A DNA stretch of 64,000 bases from assembly GCF_901875575.1 (NCBI RefSeq), contig NZ_CABFMF010000011.1, positions 310,001 to 374,000 on the forward strand. The letters run 5' to 3'. This document shows, one piece after another, positions 8,295-16,819 of this stretch. The notes beneath the pieces are model-generated. The model worked only from the letters and a program-made list of their open reading frames with translations. It was not told where the DNA came from and made no database searches. Within the stretch, counting starts at the first letter, position 1. Each line of letters starts with the position of its first letter. The translations under genes and the position numbers were made by a program. The DNA is from an uncultured Streptococcus sp. Its GTDB lineage: Bacteria; Bacillota; Bacilli; Lactobacillales; Streptococcaceae.

Positions 8295-8330
8295 AAGGAA
8301 GTTTCTTTGTCTTGAATTGAATTGTTCAAA

Positions 8331-8363
8331 CTAAAAACGATTGAGCCAGCCAATCGTTTTTAG
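8331..8363. terminator. Bidirectional terminator between uvrC and the binding lipoprotein gene
   Basis: A 13-base perfect stem, CTAAAAACGATTG/CAATCGTTTTTAG, with A and T runs on the two sides. It can serve both convergent genes. Confidence 0.85.
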
Positions 8364-8369
8364 TATATC

Positions 8370-9170
8370 TTACTGTAACTGAGATTTATCTGGGAGATAA
8401 GAACCACCTAGATAAGTATTGCTGAGTTTTTCAAGGGTTCCATCTTGGTAGAGTTCTTTGAGCGCTTTATCAAATTTCTCTTTAAACTCTTTTTGGTCGC
8501 TTGAGAAAACGATATAGTTGTTGGGACTATCGGCAGAAGGTAAATCAACGACTGAGAGATCTAAGCCACGGTCCTTGATAATCTTTTGAACTGATACCTT
8601 GTCAAAAACTAGGAAATCAAATTCACCGTTAGAGAGGTCTAAGATTCGTTTACCGATATCCTCGCCAGAAAAATCAATTGTAGCGGGATTGTCAGTGTGT
8701 TTTTGATTCCAGTTATTGATGAATTGAGCGTTTGAAGTTCCAGTATCCTCCTGTGTTGTTTTGCCAGCGATTTGGTCAAGTGAAGTCAGAGGATTTTTCT
8801 TGTTGCTGACAAGGACGAGGGGATTGTTCGAAATTGGGAGTGAGTAAAGGTATTTTTCAGCACGCTCTTTTGTATAACTCAAGTTATTGGCTGCGGCTTG
8901 ATAGTGACCAGAATCAAGTCCTGGGAAGATACTCTCCCAGGCAGTTCTTTGGAATTGAATCTCGTAGTCGCTGAGTTTTTCATCCACTGCTTTTAGAACT
9001 TCGATATCGAAGCCTGTCAGATTGCCCTTGTCTTCGTAGTCAAATGGCGGCACATCGCCAGCTGTAGCAACGACGATTGTCTTTTGGGAGTTAGTCTCTT
9101 TAGGTGTAGCTTGATTTCCACAGGCAACTAAAAGTGGGAGGATGGCTAGTAATAGGCTAAATTTTTTCAT
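8370..9170 (-). CDS. Amino-acid ABC transporter substrate-binding lipoprotein
   Basis: A family 3 extracellular solute-binding protein, 266 aa from the ATG at 9168-9170. That start has a GGAGAC ribosome binding site and gives a clean signal peptide; the upstream in-frame ATG would not. The lipobox LLVAC puts the lipidated Cys at residue 17. PPFDYEDKGNLTGFDIEVLKAV and the later periplasmic-binding fold segments are typical of polar amino-acid binding proteins. No permease or ATPase gene is next to it, so it probably works with a transporter encoded elsewhere. The ligand cannot be read from sequence. Confidence 0.88.
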   Translation of the reverse strand: MKKFSLLLAILPLLVACGNQATPKETNSQKTIVVATAGDVPPFDYEDKGNLTGFDIEVLKAVDEKLSDYEIQFQRTAWESIFPGLDSGHYQAAANNLSYTKERAEKYLYSLPISNNPLVLVSNKKNPLTSLDQIAGKTTQEDTGTSNAQFINNWNQKHTDNPATIDFSGEDIGKRILDLSNGEFDFLVFDKVSVQKIIKDRGLDLSVVDLPSADSPNNYIVFSSDQKEFKEKFDKALKELYQDGTLEKLSNTYLGGSYLPDKSQLQ

Positions 9171-9340
9171 AATGTCTCCATTCAAATGTAAGTTATCTGC
9201 TAGTTTATCAGAAACTTTCCCGATAAACCAATATATATTTTTTATGTCTGTGATAAAAAAACTTAATCATGAAAAATTCCTGCAAGCTCTTTCAAAATAT
9301 GGTAAAATGGAAGCAGTAGAATTAGAAAAGGAAATCGATT

Positions 9341-9946
9341 ATGAAATTTCTTGAATTAAATAAAAAACGTCATGCGACCAAGCAGTTCATTGATAAGCCA
9401 GTTGATCCAAAAGATGTGCGTACGGCTATCGAAATCGCAACCTTGGCACCAAGCGTCCACAACAGCCAGCCTTGGAAATTTGTGGTCGTTCGTGAGAAAA
9501 ATGCTGAATTGGCAAAGTTGGCTTATGGTTCAAACTTTGAACAGGTATCATCAGCGCCTGTAACCATTGCCTTGTTTACAGATACGGACCTTGCCAAACG
9601 TGCCCGTAAAATTGCCCGTGTCGGTGGGGCAAAGAATTTCTCAGAAGAACAACTACAATACTTCATGAAAAATTTGCCAGCTGAATTTGCCCGCTACAAT
9701 GAGCAACAAGTCAGCGACTACCTGGCCCTCAATGCAGGTTTGGTTGCCATGAACTTGATTCTAGCTCTTACAGACCAAGGAATTGGCTCAAATCTTATCC
9801 TTGGTTTTGACAAATCAAAAGTCAACGAAGTTTTGGACATCGAAGACCGTTTCCGCCCAGAACTCTTGATTACAGTGGGTTATACGGACGAGAAATTAGA
9901 ACCAAGCTACCGCTTGCCAGTAGATGAAATCATCGAGAAAAGATAG
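9341..9946 (+). CDS. Nitroreductase-family protein
   Basis: A 201-residue flavoenzyme-like protein. The N-terminus FLELNKKRHATKQF and the LAPSVHNSQPWKFVVV segment (about residues 36-51) form the FMN-binding signature of the nitroreductase family. NLILALTDQGIGSNLILGFD is the conserved middle part. These enzymes use NAD(P)H to reduce nitro compounds or quinones; the natural substrate here is unknown. pepV starts 12 bases after the stop, so the two are probably cotranscribed. Confidence 0.9.
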   Translation: MKFLELNKKRHATKQFIDKPVDPKDVRTAIEIATLAPSVHNSQPWKFVVVREKNAELAKLAYGSNFEQVSSAPVTIALFTDTDLAKRARKIARVGGAKNFSEEQLQYFMKNLPAEFARYNEQQVSDYLALNAGLVAMNLILALTDQGIGSNLILGFDKSKVNEVLDIEDRFRPELLITVGYTDEKLEPSYRLPVDEIIEKR

Positions 9947-9958
9947 AAGGAAGATAAT

Positions 9959-11359
9959 ATGACAGCAATTGATTTTACAGCAGAAGTAGAAAAACGCAAA
10001 GAAGACCTTTTGGCTGACTTGTTTAGCCTTTTGGAAATCAACTCAGAACGTGATGATAGCAAGGTTGATGCCCAGCATCCCTTTGGACCTGGTCCAGTAA
10101 AAGCCTTGGAGAAATTCCTTGAAATCGCAGACCGTGATGGATATCCAACTAAGAATGTCGATAACTATGCAGGACATTTTGAGTTTGGTGATGGAGAAGA
10201 AGTTCTCGGAATCTTTGCCCACATGGATGTGGTGCCAGCTGGTAGCGGTTGGGACACAGATCCTTACACACCAACTATCAAAGATGGTCGCCTCTATGCG
10301 CGTGGGGCTTCTGATGACAAGGGACCTACAACAGCTTGCTACTATGGTTTGAAAATCATCAAAGAATTGGGCCTTCCAACTTCTAAGAAGGTTCGTTTCA
10401 TTGTCGGAACAGACGAAGAATCAGGCTGGGCAGACATGGATTACTACTTCGAGCACGTAGGACTTGCGAAACCAGATTTTGGTTTCTCTCCAGACGCTGA
10501 ATTCCCAATCATCAATGGTGAAAAAGGAAACATCACAGAATACCTCCACTTTGCAGGGGAAAATGCAGGTGCTACTCGTCTTCACAGCTTTACAGGTGGT
10601 TTGCGTGAAAACATGGTACCAGAATCAGCAACAGCAGTCGTTTCAGGTGATTTGGCTGACTTGCAAGCTAAACTAGATGCCTTTGTTGCAGAACACAAAC
10701 TTAGAGGAGAACTCCAAGAAGAAGATGGCCAATACAAGGTGACGATCATTGGTAAATCAGCCCACGGTGCTATGCCTGCTTCAGGTGTCAATGGTGCGAC
10801 TTACCTAGCCCTATTCCTTAGCCAGTTTGACTTTGCTGGTCCAGCCAAAGACTACCTTGACATCGCTGGAAAAATTCTTTTGAACGACCACGAGGGGGAA
10901 AATCTCAAGATTGCTCATGTGGATGAAAAGATGGGTGCTCTTTCTATGAATGCAGGCGTCTTCCGCTTTGATGAAACAAGTGCTGATAATACCATTGCCC
11001 TTAATATCCGCTATCCAAAAGGAACAAGTCCAGAACAAATCAAGTCAATTCTTGAAAACTTACCAGTTGCTTCTGTTAGCCTCTCTGAACACGGTCATAC
11101 TCCTCACTATGTGCCAATGGAAGATCCACTTGTGCAAACCTTGTTGAATGTTTATGAAAAACAAACTGGCCTTAAAGGTCATGAGCAAGTCATCGGTGGT
11201 GGAACCTTTGGTCGCTTGCTAGAACGCGGAGTTGCCTACGGTGCCATGTTCCCAGACTCAATTGACACTATGCACCAAGCTAATGAATTTATCGCCTTGG
11301 ATGATCTCTTCCGAGCAGCAGCAATCTATGCCGAAGCTATTTACGAATTGATCAAATAA
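9959..11359 (+). CDS. pepV: Dipeptidase PepV (M20 family)
   Basis: A dinuclear zinc dipeptidase of 466 aa that cleaves a broad range of dipeptides in the cytoplasm during peptide use. Metal-site motifs are visible: FAHMDVVPAGSGW (His and catalytic Asp, about residues 86-98), ARGASDDKGPT (bridging Asp) and VGTDEESGWAD (general-base Glu pair). The C-terminal HEQVIGGGTFGR and FPDSIDTMHQANEF supply further ligands. Length agrees with lactococcal and streptococcal PepV. The start has an AAGGA ribosome binding site. Confidence 0.94.
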   Translation: MTAIDFTAEVEKRKEDLLADLFSLLEINSERDDSKVDAQHPFGPGPVKALEKFLEIADRDGYPTKNVDNYAGHFEFGDGEEVLGIFAHMDVVPAGSGWDTDPYTPTIKDGRLYARGASDDKGPTTACYYGLKIIKELGLPTSKKVRFIVGTDEESGWADMDYYFEHVGLAKPDFGFSPDAEFPIINGEKGNITEYLHFAGENAGATRLHSFTGGLRENMVPESATAVVSGDLADLQAKLDAFVAEHKLRGELQEEDGQYKVTIIGKSAHGAMPASGVNGATYLALFLSQFDFAGPAKDYLDIAGKILLNDHEGENLKIAHVDEKMGALSMNAGVFRFDETSADNTIALNIRYPKGTSPEQIKSILENLPVASVSLSEHGHTPHYVPMEDPLVQTLLNVYEKQTGLKGHEQVIGGGTFGRLLERGVAYGAMFPDSIDTMHQANEFIALDDLFRAAAIYAEAIYELIK

Positions 11360-11412
11360 AACGATAGAAGTCTGAGATTGTATGCTTAGACTTCTTTTTG
11401 GAGGGAAAGTAG

Positions 11413-11991
11413 ATGTCTCAAATCGAAAGAATCAAGCAGGCTATTATGGCAGATCCGCAGAATGCTACCTATACAAAGCGTGGCATCGAACCTCTCTTTG
11501 CAGCGCCAAAGACGGCTCGCATCAATATCGTCGGTCAAGCGCCTGGTCTTAAAACCCAAGAAGCAGGCCTTTACTGGAAGGACAAAAGTGGTGACCGCTT
11601 GCGGGACTGGCTCGGTGTGGATGAAGATACCTTTTACAATTCAGGCTATTTTGCTGTTTTGCCTATGGATTTTTACTTTCCAGGGCATGGCAAGTCAGGT
11701 GACCTGCCGCCTAGAACTGGCTTTGCAGAAAAATGGCATCCGCAGCTCTTGCAAGAATTGCCGGATATTCAGTTGACCCTCTTGATTGGGCAATATGCCC
11801 AAGCCTACTATTTACAGGAGAAAGTCAGTGGCAAGGTAACAGAACGGGTAAAACATTACCAGAACTACTTGCCAACCTATTTTCCACTAGTTCACCCCTC
11901 GCCGCGAAATCAAATCTGGATGGCCAAAAATTCTTGGTTTGAGTCAGAAGTGGTGCCAGATTTGAAAAAAAGGATTAAAGCAATTTTATAG
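11413..11991 (+). CDS. Uracil-DNA glycosylase family protein
   Basis: 192 residues. NIVGQAPGLKTQEAGLYWKDKSG (about 38-60) resembles the GxxPG motif 1 of the UDG superfamily, and the LVHPSPRN segment near the C-terminus matches the motif 2 loop (HPS). It is therefore a member of the family IV/V-like or COG1573-like group rather than the classical Ung. A role in base excision or in handling deaminated nucleotides is plausible but unproven. The ribosome binding site GGAGGGAAAG lies just upstream. A BOX element begins at its stop codon. Confidence 0.8.
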   Translation: MSQIERIKQAIMADPQNATYTKRGIEPLFAAPKTARINIVGQAPGLKTQEAGLYWKDKSGDRLRDWLGVDEDTFYNSGYFAVLPMDFYFPGHGKSGDLPPRTGFAEKWHPQLLQELPDIQLTLLIGQYAQAYYLQEKVSGKVTERVKHYQNYLPTYFPLVHPSPRNQIWMAKNSWFESEVVPDLKKRIKAIL

Positions 11992-12231
11992 TCAATGAAA
12001 ATCAAAGAGCAAACTAGGAAACTAGCCGTAGGCTGCTCAAAGTACAGCTTTGAGGTTGCAGATAAAACTGACGAAGTTAGCTCAAAACACTGTTTTGAGG
12101 TTGTGGATAGAACTGACGAAGTCAGCTCAAAGCACTGCTTTGAGGTTGCAGATAAAACTGACGAAGTCAGTTACATATACGCACGGCAAGGCGACGTTGA
12201 CGTGGTTTGAAGAGATTTTCGAAGAGTATTA
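11987..12231 (+). repeat. BOX element, boxA-(boxB)x3-boxC
   Basis: Begins with the boxA-like TCAATGAAAATCAAAGAGC and ends with the boxC-like GATTTTCGAAGAGTATT. Between them are three tandem 45-base boxB units at 12035-12079, 12080-12124 and 12125-12169, each beginning GCTCAAA and containing its own small hairpin (for example AAAACACTGTTTT). BOX elements are dispersed intergenic repeats of pneumococcus and close relatives. Short ORFs here, including repetitive ones, are read-throughs of the repeat and not genes. Confidence 0.95.
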
Positions 12232-12242
12232 GGAGAAAAAGA

Positions 12243-12530
12243 ATGAAAGAAATAACCTTTGACGCATTTTACCAGCTTTATCAAAACGACCAGCTTTCTC
12301 TAGTGGACGTGAGAGAAGTGGATGAGTTTGAAGCTCTTCATTTAGAAGGTGCCCACAATCTACCGCTTAGTCAATTAGCTGATAGCTATAATCAGTTGGA
12401 CAAGGATCAGTTGCATTATGTCATTTGTAAAGCTGGAATGAGGTCAGCGCGTGCTTGTCAATTTTTAGCTGATCAAGGTTATGATGTTATCAATGTCCAA
12501 GGTGGAATGACCGCCTTTGAAAACCGTTAA
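12243..12530 (+). CDS. Single-domain rhodanese-like protein
   Basis: A 95-residue sulfurtransferase-type domain. LVDVREVDEFEALHLEGAHNLPL is the rhodanese N-terminal motif, and CKAGMRS (Cys at about residue 63) is the six-residue active-site loop that carries persulfide sulfur. The start at 12243 is preferred over an upstream in-frame ATG because that ATG lies in the BOX repeat and AGGAG is placed just before 12243. Its sulfur donor and acceptor are unknown. A terminator follows. Confidence 0.9.
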   Translation: MKEITFDAFYQLYQNDQLSLVDVREVDEFEALHLEGAHNLPLSQLADSYNQLDKDQLHYVICKAGMRSARACQFLADQGYDVINVQGGMTAFENR

Positions 12531-12557
12531 AAATCTATAAAGTATTAAGTGACGAAT

Positions 12558-12590
12558 CTCCTTGCTGGATTTTTTCAGCAGGGAGTTTTT
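12558..12590 (+). terminator. Terminator of the rhodanese gene
   Basis: Stem CTCCTTGCTG/CAGCAGGGAG with loop GATTTTTT and a following T run. Confidence 0.85.
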
Positions 12591-12603
12591 ATTTCAGAAA
12601 ATT
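12589..12603. promoter_or_regulatory. Candidate CodY box before brnQ
   Basis: TTATTTCAGAAAATT matches the CodY consensus AATTTTCWGAAAATT in 12 of 15 positions. It lies about 60 bases upstream of the brnQ -10 box (TGGTATACT, 12662-12670). CodY control of branched-chain amino acid uptake is usual in low-G+C Gram-positives, but this site is only a sequence match. Confidence 0.35.
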
Positions 12604-12704
12604 TTAAACATTGAAAACATTCAATATTTAATTCATTGTGCTTTTTTCATACTGGCAATCGTGGTATACTAAATCAGTATTTTATTAATATGAAGGAGAT
12701 TATT

Positions 12705-14030
12705 ATGGCTAAAAAAGGTGCCCTAACAGGTTTACTCCTGTTTGGAATATTTTTTGGTGCGGGGAACTTGATTTTTCCGCCTTCTCTAGGTGCTTTATCT
12801 GGAGAACATTTTCTTCCTGCCATTGCAGGTTTTGTCTTTTCAGGCGTCGGTATCGCCGTCTTGACCCTTATTATTGGAACGCTAAATCCTAAAGGATATA
12901 TTCACGAGATTTCAACAAAGGTGTCGCCTTGGTTTGCGACTCTGTACCTCGTAGTTCTCTATTTGTCAATTGGTCCATTCTTTGCTATCCCACGTACTGC
13001 TACAACGGCTTACGAAGTAGGGATTAGTCCCCTTTTGTCGGATGCAAATAAAGGTCTAGGCTTGATTGTCTTTACCCTTCTTTACTTTGCAGCAGCGTAT
13101 CTAATCTCGCTCAATCCATCAAAAATCTTAGACCGTATCGGCCGTATCTTGACACCAGTATTTGCGATTTTGATTGTCATCTTGGTTGTCTTGGGAGCCT
13201 TTAAATATGGTGGAACAAGTCCTCAAGCTGCGTCGGCAGCTTATCACGCCTCTGCCTTTGGTACAGGTTTCCTAGAAGGGTATAATACCTTAGATGCTCT
13301 TGCCTCTGTAGCCTTCAGTGTAATCGCGGTTCAAACCTTGAAACAACTTGGTTTTTCAAGTAAAAAAGAATACATTTCGACTATTTGGGTTGTTGGTACC
13401 GTTGTTGCCCTTGCCTTCAGCGCTCTTTACATTGGTTTAGGTTTCCTTGGAAATCATTTCCCAGTACCTGAGGAAGCTATGAAGGGTGGAACTCCAGGTG
13501 TTTATATTTTGTCACAAGCTACTCAAGAAATTTTTGGCTCAACTGCTCAACTTTTCCTTGCTGCTATGGTAACCGTGACCTGCTTTACAACTACAGTTGG
13601 TTTGATTGTATCAACAGCTGAGTTCTTTAATGGACGCTTCCCACAAATCAGCTATAAGGTTTATGCGACAGTCTTTACCTTGATTGGATTTGCTATTGCA
13701 AATCTTGGTTTGAGTGCGATTATCAAGTACTCAATTCCAGTATTGGTTATCTTGTATCCAATTACCATTGCTATCGTAATGCTTGTTATTGTTAATAAAT
13801 TTGTGGCTCTTTCAAAACCAGGTATGCAGTTAACAATTGCTGTTGTTACAGCTATTGCCATTGCAAGCGTATTAGGAAGCTCATTTAAGGTTGAGTTTCT
13901 TGCAAATTTTGTTAACGCCCTTCCTTTTGCTAAGGCATCTCTCCCATGGTTGGTGCCAGCCATCGTCGGAATCTTGCTTTCATTGGTTCTACCAAACAAG
14001 CAAGAAAGTGATGTTTTTGAAATGGAATAA
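12705..14030 (+). CDS. brnQ: Branched-chain amino acid transporter BrnQ (LIVCS family)
   Basis: A cation-coupled symporter for leucine, isoleucine and valine with about 12 hydrophobic segments over 441 residues. The N-terminal FGIFFGAGNLIFPPSLG is the family signature. I chose the ATG at 12705, preceded by AAGGAG, over the upstream ATG at 12636 that lies before the -10 box. The gene stands alone between two BOX elements in opposite orientation. A CodY-like site upstream suggests repression in rich medium. Confidence 0.93.
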   Translation: MAKKGALTGLLLFGIFFGAGNLIFPPSLGALSGEHFLPAIAGFVFSGVGIAVLTLIIGTLNPKGYIHEISTKVSPWFATLYLVVLYLSIGPFFAIPRTATTAYEVGISPLLSDANKGLGLIVFTLLYFAAAYLISLNPSKILDRIGRILTPVFAILIVILVVLGAFKYGGTSPQAASAAYHASAFGTGFLEGYNTLDALASVAFSVIAVQTLKQLGFSSKKEYISTIWVVGTVVALAFSALYIGLGFLGNHFPVPEEAMKGGTPGVYILSQATQEIFGSTAQLFLAAMVTVTCFTTTVGLIVSTAEFFNGRFPQISYKVYATVFTLIGFAIANLGLSAIIKYSIPVLVILYPITIAIVMLVIVNKFVALSKPGMQLTIAVVTAIAIASVLGSSFKVEFLANFVNALPFAKASLPWLVPAIVGILLSLVLPNKQESDVFEME

Positions 14031-14034
14031 TCAC

Positions 14035-14189
14035 TAATACTCTTCGAAAATCTCTTCAAACCGCGTCAACGTCGCCTTGTCGTATGTGTAGGATACTGAC
14101 TACGTCAGTTCCATCTACAACCTCAAAACAGTGTTTTGAGCAACCTGCGGCTAGTTTCCTAGTTTGCTCTTTGATTTTCATTGAGTATA
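14035..14189 (-). repeat. BOX element, boxA-boxB-boxC, inverted
   Basis: On the minus strand it reads from boxA (ending near 14189) through one boxB copy with the AAAACACTGTTTT hairpin to boxC (near 14035). It is opposite in orientation to the element at 11987-12231, so the two bracket the rhodanese gene and brnQ. Confidence 0.93.
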
Positions 14190-14236
14190 AAATCACTTTT
14201 GTAGCCAAGTCTACAGGAGTGATTTTCTTTTTTTTA
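14189..14236 (+). terminator. Terminator after brnQ/BOX
   Basis: AAAATCACT ... AGTGATTTT stem, with an inner TGTAG/CTACA pairing, followed by a run of T. It lies between the BOX element and the promoter of the next gene (TATAAT near 14252). Confidence 0.75.
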
Positions 14237-14281
14237 TCCGATGATAAATGTGTTATAATAGGTAGCAAAAGAGGTGAAGAA

Positions 14282-15319
14282 ATGCATCAAACGGTAGAAT
14301 ACATCAAAGAATTAACAGCAATTGTGTCGCCAACGGGTTTCACTCATGAGATTTCGGACTATTTAGTCAAGGCTCTAGAAGGTTTTGGTTACCAGCCAGT
14401 TCGTACAGCCAAGGGTGGTGTCAATGTGACCATCAAAGGTCAAAATGATGAGGAGCATCGCTATGTGACTGCCCATGTGGATACGCTGGGTGCCATTGTT
14501 CGTGCTGTCAAACCAGACGGCCGTCTCAAAATGGACCGTATCGGTGGTTTTCCTTGGAATATGATTGAAGGAGAAAACTGTACCGTTCATGTGGCTAGTA
14601 CAGGTAAAACTATTTCTGGAACGATTTTAATCCATCAGACGTCTTGCCATGTCTACAAGGATGCAGGAACTGCAGAACGCACGCAAGACAATATGGAAGT
14701 GCGCTTGGACGCCAAAGTAACCAATGAAAAAGAAACTCGTGCCTTGGGGATTGAGGTCGGTGATTTTATCAGTTTTGACCCACGAACTGTCGTGACAGAG
14801 ACAGGTTTTATCAAGTCTCGTCATTTGGACGATAAGGTCAGCGCAGCGATTTTGCTTAACCTGCTTCGTATTTATAAGGAAGAGAAGATTGAATTGCCCG
14901 TAACAACCCATTTTGCTTTTTCAGTCTTTGAAGAAGTGGGACACGGTGCAAACTCTAACATTCCTGCTCAGGTAGTAGAGTATCTGGCTGTGGATATGGG
15001 AGCTATGGGCGATGACCAGCAGACAGATGAGTACACAGTGTCTATTTGTGTCAAGGATGCCTCAGGGCCTTATCACTATAACTTCCGTCAACATTTGGTT
15101 GCCTTGGCGAAAGAGCAAGATATTCCATTTAAGCTGGACATCTATCCATTTTATGGTTCGGACGCTTCAGCGGCTATGTCTGCAGGTGCAGAAGTCAAAC
15201 ACGCCCTTCTCGGTGCTGGTATCGAGTCTAGCCATTCTTATGAGCGTACTCATATTGATTCGGTGGCCGCAACAGAACGTATGGTTGATGCTTATCTAAG
15301 AAGTGAGTTAGTGGAGTGA
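14282..15319 (+). CDS. M42-family metallo-aminopeptidase
   Basis: 345 residues from the ATG at 14282, which has AGAGGTGAAG upstream; the longer frame reads back through the BOX element and is not real. Co/Zn-binding motifs are visible: VTAHVDTLGAI (His and Asp), HLDDKVSAAI (bridging Asp), FEEVGHGAN (general-base Glu) and an Asp in AVDMGAMGDD. The C-terminal SSHSYERTH supplies another His ligand. The family includes glutamyl aminopeptidase PepA and tetrahedral TET peptidases; which specificity this one has is not clear. It may share a transcript with the two unknown genes that follow. Confidence 0.88.
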   Translation: MHQTVEYIKELTAIVSPTGFTHEISDYLVKALEGFGYQPVRTAKGGVNVTIKGQNDEEHRYVTAHVDTLGAIVRAVKPDGRLKMDRIGGFPWNMIEGENCTVHVASTGKTISGTILIHQTSCHVYKDAGTAERTQDNMEVRLDAKVTNEKETRALGIEVGDFISFDPRTVVTETGFIKSRHLDDKVSAAILLNLLRIYKEEKIELPVTTHFAFSVFEEVGHGANSNIPAQVVEYLAVDMGAMGDDQQTDEYTVSICVKDASGPYHYNFRQHLVALAKEQDIPFKLDIYPFYGSDASAAMSAGAEVKHALLGAGIESSHSYERTHIDSVAATERMVDAYLRSELVE

Positions 15320-15336
15320 AAGGGCGATAAAGTATA

Positions 15337-15783
15337 ATGTATGAAATACTGAAACAATTAGCAACGCCTGCTATAATAACAGGGTTGATTTCGAGTTTGT
15401 ATGCTTATTTCCAAAAGAAAAAAGAGGAATATTATAAGTATGTGTATGAAAATAAACAAGAAAACTTTAAAGAACTAGTTGTTTATGCCGATGAACTGGT
15501 AGATAAAGGGATTACTAATCCAGATTTAGAAAAACTACTTTTTAAAATTTCTCAAAAAATTAATCCATTTGGACGAAAAATAAAAACTTTTGGAAAATAT
15601 CAGTGGATAAAAGATGATGGGTATGTATGGTACCAAATAGAAATGATAGAGGATAAACTTGCTTCTCAAAGACTTCAAATAGAGGATTTAAAAGAACTAG
15701 CTCATCGGATACAAATTTCTAAACGATTACTAGATATAAAAGTAGAACAAAATATTTCGTCTATAACTTTAGCTAAAATATGA
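15337..15783 (+). CDS. Unknown protein with N-terminal membrane segment
   Basis: 148 residues that I do not recognise. A short hydrophobic stretch (about residues 8-24, ATPAIITGLISSLYAYF) could anchor the N-terminus; the rest is charged and helical, rich in K, E and L. Codons are strongly AT-ending, unlike the peptidase gene before it. It starts 17 bases after the M42 stop and is followed after 9 bases by another unknown gene. The pair interrupts what I remember as the usual M42-HIT neighbourhood, suggesting a strain-variable insertion. Confidence 0.6.
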   Translation: MYEILKQLATPAIITGLISSLYAYFQKKKEEYYKYVYENKQENFKELVVYADELVDKGITNPDLEKLLFKISQKINPFGRKIKTFGKYQWIKDDGYVWYQIEMIEDKLASQRLQIEDLKELAHRIQISKRLLDIKVEQNISSITLAKI

Positions 15784-15792
15784 TTTTATTTA

Positions 15793-16293
15793 TTGCAGTA
15801 TGTGATGTTATTACTTCAGCTGTTTCTCATTTACTCTGGATATAATAGTTTTATCGAACAATCAACAGTATTCTTTTTGTTAATGGCTTTCTGCTTACTT
15901 GTTGTAGTGATTTTAATTTTTTTACTCCCGGAATTGAGTGTTAATGAAATAGATGATAGAGAATCTGAAATAGGTTTTATAATGCTCCTTTTCGTTATTG
16001 TTACAGTTGATGCTGTGATAGTGTATTATTTGTCTAATGATCCTTCTATTGCTCTGCTTGTTGGAATGGTTTCACTTATTCTAATTGTTGGTGAAGTAAT
16101 TTCAAAAGCTATTATTTTCGGGGAAAGTGAAATTGGTAAAGTATCTACAATTTATATCGAAGAATATAGGAAACTACAGGGACCTAAGTTAACCGAGAGA
16201 CGCTTTAGAAATTATTTTAAAGTTATTCCATTTTTAAATAAGATTAAGAATTTATTTCATAAAGATAAGAGGGAGGGGAATGATGACCTATAA
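15793..16293 (+). CDS. Unknown multi-pass membrane protein
   Basis: About 166 residues with four to five hydrophobic segments (about 2-17, 24-44, 60-78, 84-103) and a basic C-terminal tail (FHKDKREGNDDL). I do not recognise a family. The start is uncertain: the frame opens with TTG at 15793, with GTG at 15802 and ATG at 15805 as alternatives, and none has a good ribosome binding site. It follows the gene at 15337 closely and shares its AT-rich codon use, so the two likely act together. Proximity and topology are the only clues to function. Confidence 0.55.
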   Translation: MQYVMLLLQLFLIYSGYNSFIEQSTVFFLLMAFCLLVVVILIFLLPELSVNEIDDRESEIGFIMLLFVIVTVDAVIVYYLSNDPSIALLVGMVSLILIVGEVISKAIIFGESEIGKVSTIYIEEYRKLQGPKLTERRFRNYFKVIPFLNKIKNLFHKDKREGNDDL

Positions 16294-16372
16294 ACACCGA
16301 CTCTTTGACCTTAATCACACCCTTTTAGAGTTGAAAGGAGAAACTTATGTGCCTCATCTGCCAACGAATTGA
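16280..16372 (+). CDS. Possible short ORF upstream of the HIT gene (30 aa)
   Basis: Starts ATGATGACC after an unusually strong GAGGGAGGGG and ends inside the HIT coding region in another frame. The peptide (MMTYKHRLFDLNHTLLELKG...) resembles no family I know. It could be a coupling leader peptide for the HIT gene or the remains of a longer gene. Low confidence. Confidence 0.25.
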   Translation: MMTYKHRLFDLNHTLLELKGETYVPHLPTN

Positions 16373-16817
16373 GCTCATCAAGGCTGAGGAAAATCCCTAC
16401 TTTGTAAGAGAATTGGAAACAGGCTATCTTGTCATTGGAGATCACCAGTATTTTGCAGGCTATAGTCTCTTTCTAGCCAAGGAACACGTCACAGAATTAT
16501 ATCATTTGGAAAAAGAAACAAGACTCCGTTTTCTAGAAGAAATGAGTTTAGTCCAAGAGGCGGTTGCTAAGGCCTTTACTGCTGAGAAAATGAATATCGA
16601 ACTGCTAGGAAATGGTGATGCCCATCTTCATTGGCATCTGTTTCCTAGACGAACAGGTGATATGAATGGTCACGGTCTCAAGGGACGTGGTCCAGTCTGG
16701 TGGGTTCCCTTTGAAGAAATGACAGCAGAAACCTGCCAAGCAAAACCGGATGAGATTAAAAGATTAGTCGAATGTTTATCGTTAGAAGTAGATAAACTAT
16801 TAGAAATAAAGGAGTAG
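16347..16817 (+). CDS. HIT-family nucleotide-binding hydrolase
   Basis: 156 residues with the histidine triad HLHWHLFPRR (about residues 92-101), whose middle His is the nucleophile of HIT hydrolases. The N-terminal CLICQRIELI recalls the Cys-containing start of many HIT proteins. Such enzymes hydrolyse or transfer nucleotides from dinucleoside polyphosphates or nucleoside phosphoramidates; the substrate is not evident. Good ribosome binding site (GAAAGGAG). The carboxypeptidase gene begins 2 bases after the stop, indicating an operon. Confidence 0.9.
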   Translation: MCLICQRIELIKAEENPYFVRELETGYLVIGDHQYFAGYSLFLAKEHVTELYHLEKETRLRFLEEMSLVQEAVAKAFTAEKMNIELLGNGDAHLHWHLFPRRTGDMNGHGLKGRGPVWWVPFEEMTAETCQAKPDEIKRLVECLSLEVDKLLEIKE

Positions 16818-16819
16818 AA

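Noticed and set aside
12035..12169. Three 45-base direct repeats as a possible CRISPR array
   Set aside because: The units are contiguous without unique spacers and are bounded by boxA and boxC; this is BOX structure.
11995..12232. Overlapping ORFs with repeated peptide units (FEVADKTDEVSSKH-like)
   Set aside because: They read through the tandem boxB units of a BOX element in two frames. The repeats are DNA repeats and not a repeat protein.
14084..14281. N-terminal extension of the M42 peptidase
   Set aside because: It lies in the inverted BOX element and the terminator, upstream of a TATAAT box and the AGAGGTGAAG site that serve the ATG at 14282.
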